From: Certhia americana
Lineage: Eukaryota > Chordata > Aves > Passeriformes > Certhiidae
NCBI GenBank assembly: GCA_018697195.1
Contig: CM031872.1
Location: 7,056,930 to 7,120,929 of the forward strand
DNA: 64,000 nucleotides
Direction of reading: 5' to 3'
The position numbers and the translations under genes were made by a program. The notes under the pieces are model-generated. The model worked only from the letters and a program-made list of their open reading frames with translations, was not told the DNA's origin and did no database searches. Positions 59,611-64,000 of this stretch are shown here, piece by piece (the stretch's first letter is position 1; every line of letters starts with the position of its first letter).

Positions 59611-61383
59611 ACAGAGGTTTAAATTTAGAAGCAGGCTTTTTATATCCCGTGTCTGGGTTTATACTGTATCCATGCTGTGATTCCTTTTCAGCCAAATGCT
59701 TTAACTCCAGCACACCAAAGGATGAGGAGGTTTGAAAGGCACTACAGGAACTCAGAGCGGGAAAAATGAGATGCACAATTCCACAAAGATTATCCCTTGT
59801 GTTTCTTTCTGCATGGGGTTTCTGATCACTCTGCACCATCAGATGTGGGGGATCAGAAAATAAAGTAGGAGAGGGAGAGGGAGAGGAGAGGAATCAGTCC
59901 TACAAACCCAATTGTCTCCCTCAGACTAAGAAGCTCCATGAAACCCTTGAAGTGGGTCCCTCACACCCTGTTTGGTGGCTGGAAGAAGAGGGACATGGAA
60001 AGAACTTCAGGCCACCTGGAAATGTTGATCTTGGATGTATTCTTCAAGGCTCTGAGCTCCTAAGAAAACACACCTCAGTTTACAACTGGGATGGATTTGG
60101 TTTAAGGATGAGCTGCAATGAAGGAAGAGTTCCCAGCAGTGGGGTGTATAAAAGGATTTAAACAAGTCCCAAGAAAAGAGAGATTTTTTTGACTTTTGCA
60201 GTTGAAAACAAGAGAAAGAAAACTCAGCAAAGATATCAAGGAGGTGACAATACAGCAGTGCTTTGTTCCTTTTTTCAAGGCTGCATCTGTTTACTATTTT
60301 AGGAATAAATTCACATGCAGGGTAGGCAGATCTATATTGTTCTAAATCCCCCAGATTAAGGGCAGCAGAGAGGGTAGAGCTGCCCAGCCAAGAGCAAGGG
60401 CTAAAAGCTTCTCAAGCCAGGGCTGGAAAATGCAAATCTGCTCCTTCCTCAGCAGGAATAAACTCCACATTTTTCTTCTCTTTGCTAAGTTCTGTGTAAA
60501 TGGAATGAAAATGTTATGGAGAAAGAACTTTTCCCCAAAATGAACAAGAAAAGCCTGGTCAGGTCTCTGCTCTTTCCTGGTAAAAAAAGGTCAAAAAATA
60601 TTTTAAGAACTGCAGAAAGAATGGAAATGTGGCCAAGTAGAAATTCAAGTGGAGTGGGAAACAATAGCATGGATTAGGTCATTCTCTGCAAGAACAGGGA
60701 GAAAATGTCAGGGATTCGAATGTTCTGGACCTTGGTTTCCTCTCCTGTTGTGATCAAATGAGGACCAAGCTCTCAGGAAATGAACTGGGGAGGAAATGAG
60801 AGCCCCCCAACACCATCCCTGGGGTGACAGAGGGGCTTTGGGGCTGGATGATTTCTCCAGGAAAATACATATCCATGGGAAGTGGCACGAGCCAGCAGAG
60901 CCCTGATGTCTGGGAGGTGCAGCTCTACCTAGTCCTGCTGGGAGGGAATTTTTGGGGGCCCTTGGGAGCCTTCATCCGTCCATTGATGTCCCCACATTTA
61001 ATTACTGCACATTAAGTGGTTGCACACTTTCAGTAGCCTCTGGTTGTCATCTGTCCCCAGAACTCCCTCCAGGATTTAGGTTCTTGGGCTGACAGACAGA
61101 CACCAACTGTCCGGAAGCCTCCCACACAAAGCATTTGCCAAGGATTTCCACAAAATTTTTAAAAACCAGTTCCAGGAAGAGCTCTGATTTCTGCAGAAAT
61201 GTTGAAAATTTGGGAGGGGAAGTTATTTTTCTACTGAGCAAAGGGAAAAAAATGTAGGTATTTCCACTGTAATTTCCTTCAGAAATTTCTACAGCTATTG
61301 CTGGAATTTTTCAGAAAACATTTTCCAGGCTCTGTGGATTATGAGGCCACAGTTTCTCCAGCTCAGTGGCCCTTGGGGAGCAA
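59611..61383. other. Unique non-coding DNA
   Basis: A purine run (GAGAGG-type) at 59866-59892. No frame above 83 codons, no repeat family recognised. Confidence 0.45.
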
Positions 61384-61560
61384 AAATTGGCCCTGGCACA
61401 GGGTGCCCAGAGCAGCTGTGGCTGCCCCTGGGTCTCTGAAGCATCCAAGGCCAGGCTGGACCTTGGGGCTTGGAGCAGCCTGGGACAGTGGGAGGTGTCC
61501 CTGCTCATGGCAGGGGTGGGATGAGCTGATCATTAAGAACCTTTCCAGCCCAAACCAGAG
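61384..61560 (+). mobile_element. CR1 LINE 3' end, group A
   Basis: Starts inside the 'ggccctggcacagggtgccc' block, then 'gagcagctgtggctgcccct', 'gcatccaaggccaggctgga', 'cagcctgggacagtgggagg' and 'aacctttccagcccaaacca'. The terminal tail is lost at about 61560. Confidence 0.92.
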
Positions 61561-62684
61561 CAGAGAGAGGAGTTCCATCCCCATCAAGAGAGGAGATCCC
61601 TTCATGCCAGACCTTCTTTCCCTAGGCACTGGCATTATTCCCTCACTGGCTCATTCCCACAGACATTGGGCAAAACTGATGAGCCCGAAGTGCTCCAGTG
61701 CAGCCCAAGCTCTGCTGCTCTTGTTTCGCCCTCATTTTCCTTGCTGTGAGCTTTGCTCTCTCTCTCTCTGTCAGCTGCCTGCTTATTCCGAGTTCAGCTG
61801 TCTTTTCAAGCTGCAGGAAGGAGAATTTAGGACTCCGTGAGCCAGAGAACAGATGGGCAGATTGGAGCATGAATGGAAACCTTTGCCATTGAGGAGCTGA
61901 AATCCCACCCCAGTGCCCTGCAGGGCAATGAATTACCCGGCAGCAGGGGCTGGAGCAAGGCTGGCATATGGGAAAAATCCTCCTCGTCACAGAGGCGTGA
62001 GGAGAGCGCCAGCTGTTTGCAGGGAACCTCTGCACCTGGCCAGCCCAATAAATCTGTCACAAGCTCAGCAGTCACCGACTGCCAGCACAGCAGGGTGGCT
62101 CCTCCCGGGCTATTTGCGCATGCTGCCCACAGGAAATGTGCCCAGAAAGGATTAAAGCAAAGCGACACTTCTTAAATTGATCCCATCCTGAGCCTTTCAG
62201 CCCTGCAGTGAGTCAGCATCCAATTCCCAAAGGCAGATTTCCTAGGAAGTCTGAAAGGGAATAAACTGCCAGGTTAAAATGCCATGTTTATCAAACTGAG
62301 CGAGAGACTCCCCTGCTTCCTACGTGATTTCAAATAAATTAGAAGCCCATCTGCTGTGCTTGGTTCCAAGAAATTAATTACTTCCAAGGGTGACGAGTTT
62401 TTACAACAAAGTAATTATCAAGCTAATAAAAAAAGGCAGAGGTTGGGCCTTCAAGAGGAGCAAATTGCTGCCACTCCAGTGCCTGCAGCTGGGAGTTCCT
62501 GAGAATCCCTCGGGCCTCCTGCCCCAGGGACTCCAGGAGAGGGATGCAGATTGATAAAAAAGTCTGACATCACACTGGGCCACACTCAGAAGCTCCCAGG
62601 AATGGGCTCCCAGAGTGAGCTGGGATCCAGAACCCCCCAAGCCTGGGCTGAGTCCCCAGCATGGGCAGCAGGGGAGGGGGGGGA
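61561..62684. other. Unique non-coding DNA
   Basis: A (TC)n run at 61756-61769. The block 62150-62440 is AT-rich and frame-poor and contains TGAGTCAGCA (62209-62218), a MAF/AP-1-type word. Frames of 100-130 codons at 61.64-62.18 kb overlap on both strands without domains. Confidence 0.4.
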
Positions 62685-63150
62685 TTCTGCCCCTCTGCCC
62701 CTGTGCTCAGGTGAGACCCCACCTGCAGAACTGCCCCAGCCCTGGAGCCAGGCTGGCAGAGCTGGGGGTGTTCACCTGGAGAGGAGAAGGCACCAGGGAG
62801 AGCTCAGAGCCCCTGCCAGGGCCAAAAGGGGCTCCAGCAGAGCGGGAGAGGGACTGGAGACAAGGGATGGAGGGACAGGACACAGGGAATGGCTTCCCAC
62901 TGCCAGAGGGCAGGGCTGGGTGGGATATCGGGCAGGAATTGTTCCCTGGCAGGGTGGGCAGGCCCTGGCACAGGGTGCCCAGAGCAGCTGGGGCTGCCCC
63001 TGGATCCCTGGCAGTGTCCCAGGCCAGGCTGGACATTGGGGCTGGGAGCAGCCTGGGACAGTGGGAGGTGTCCCTGCCCATGGCAGGGCTGGGAATAAAT
63101 TGTTAAGTTCCTTTCCAACCCAATCCATTCTCTGATTCCATGATTCAATG
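62685..63150 (+). mobile_element. CR1 LINE 3' part, group A, ~465 bases
   Basis: Starts in 'ctgcccctctgcccctgtgc' and 'ggtgagaccccacctgcaga' (the end of the CR1 coding region), followed by 'agctgggggtgttcacctgg', 'agagctcagagcccctgcca' and the full group A 3' block. It ends in tail units 'attctctgattccatgattc'. A deletion removed the usual segment after 'gcagaactgc'. The 194- and 163-codon frames here are CR1 debris read out of phase. Confidence 0.94.
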
Positions 63151-64000
63151 AAAAATTGCTGCTCTATATCCAATAAGGCTGATTTAATGATAAAACAAAA
63201 GGAAATCAAACTGACTTCAAGGGAGGAAAGGAGAGACTGAAACTGTCCTGAAGCACCTATGATCAGAAATATAGGGACTCTAGGGCCAGGGTAAAGGACT
63301 TTCCATGTTGCTTTCCAGGAAAGCTCACTGGAAACTCTGATTTTCCTTACTGGGAACCTGTTCTATTGGGAAGCTTCCTGGATGATATTCAAGCAAGCCC
63401 TCATCACAAAACTTTCCTTTTCCCACTGAACTGTCCAGGAGGCTTCTCCAAGTGCTGCTGCAGTTGCACCAGGCATGGCAAACACCAGGAGAGGTTTCTG
63501 AAGTGTCCAGATAATATTCCTGCCACTTCTAAAAATCCCCTGTGCCATGGAGGCAGCTCCAGCCTTGCACAGCTGAGTGCTTCTGTACTGGCTGGAACTT
63601 TCTCCTCCCTGCATCATTGTTAAGGACACAGAGCTGTTCATATGCAAGCCAAGGGCTTTTTTCCCATATAGCTCATGGCCAAAAATGTGATGAATCAGGG
63701 TTTGGGGTGATTTATCTCTATTTCAGTCTCTCCTAACTGTATTTTCTATTTCTAGCACCCACTGTCATTCAGGAAAATCTTGTAGGTATCCAAAGACACC
63801 ATGACTCACGCTCTGGCTCTCCCAGCTCTCATGAACAGTTTTCACTCAGATTTTGGGATCCTGGCTTGCAGCAAGTGGCTCTCTGGGACCAGGCCCATGA
63901 CTGGGGAGAAGGGAAATGCTTGGTTTCCTGTGAGTCAGCCCAAGCACTGTGGTTTGTGCTGTCATCATTAACACATGCAGCTGGAGTTATTTTAATAAAC
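63151..64000. other. Unique non-coding DNA to window end
   Basis: Only short frames; no element supported. Confidence 0.45.

Noticed and set aside
60147..60155. TATAAAAGG, a TATA-box-like word
   Set aside because: No initiator, downstream open frame or transcript evidence; such words are expected by chance in AT-rich DNA.
60430..60437. Perfect octamer ATGCAAAT
   Set aside because: About two matches are expected by chance in 64 kb, and nothing around it suggests a regulatory module.
62551..63135. 194- and 163-codon frames near the window end
   Set aside because: Most of their length lies in a CR1 copy read out of its coding phase.
3244..63150. Recurrent similar blocks that could suggest a CRISPR-like or satellite array
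   Set aside because: They are dispersed CR1 copies in both orientations with different 5' ends, not a spaced array; the genome is a vertebrate's.

Overview
The window looks like a piece of a bird nuclear chromosome, most likely from a songbird (Passeriformes). The evidence is the repeat content. There are about twenty copies and fragments of CR1 non-LTR retrotransposons, most of them 3' ends cut off at the 5' side and finishing in the CR1 tail motif (ATTCTGTG-like). One solo-LTR-like retroviral fragment is also visible, microsatellites are short and scattered, and CpG is generally depleted. No protein-coding gene could be confirmed. The longest open frames (up to 277 codons) lie in GC-rich CR1 copies or low-complexity DNA, overlap open frames on other strands, and resemble no protein I know. 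The window is best read as a gene-poor intergenic or intronic segment.

Layout. 0-13 kb is mostly unique DNA with CR1 pieces at 1.2, 3.2, 7.5-8.0, 10.8 and 11.8 kb and an older, MITE-like degenerate repeat near 5.9-6.05 kb. 13.3-15.1 kb holds a CR1 tail followed by a purine-rich stretch that may be the worn interior of another LINE. 18.5-26.3 kb has CR1 copies in both orientations, a probable CR1 polymerase-region fragment (22.5 kb) and a nearly 0.8-kb CR1 copy (24.4-25.15 kb). 26.3-32.8 kb is unique DNA with nothing firm. The one confident gene is a tRNA-Thr with anticodon AGT at 33607-33679 on the + strand, shortly after a CR1 copy. 35-40 kb carries four more CR1 pieces. 40-50 kb is mostly unique, with a GA-rich minisatellite, a long CR1 at 45.8-46.25 kb and an odd TTAG-rich tract at 47.9-48.2 kb. 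A retroviral LTR on the - strand lies at 50.2-50.6 kb, and an AT-rich tract plus a GGATG pentanucleotide repeat at 51.05-51.26 kb. From 52.7 kb to the end come further CR1 copies, two long C-homopolymers at 56.0 kb, GT repeats, and a CpG-dense stretch at 58.7-59.25 kb followed by a cluster of TAAT homeodomain-type motifs.

How it works together. I see no operon, cluster or multi-gene system. The plausible functional content is one tRNA gene, several candidate regulatory elements (CTCF-like motifs, the CpG-dense island, AT-rich unique blocks), and a few stretches with good splice-site context that could be exons of an unseen or non-coding transcript. All of these except the tRNA are tentative and would need alignment or RNA data. 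CR1 subfamily names are not assigned; 'group A' and 'group B' are labels based on shared sequence inside this window.
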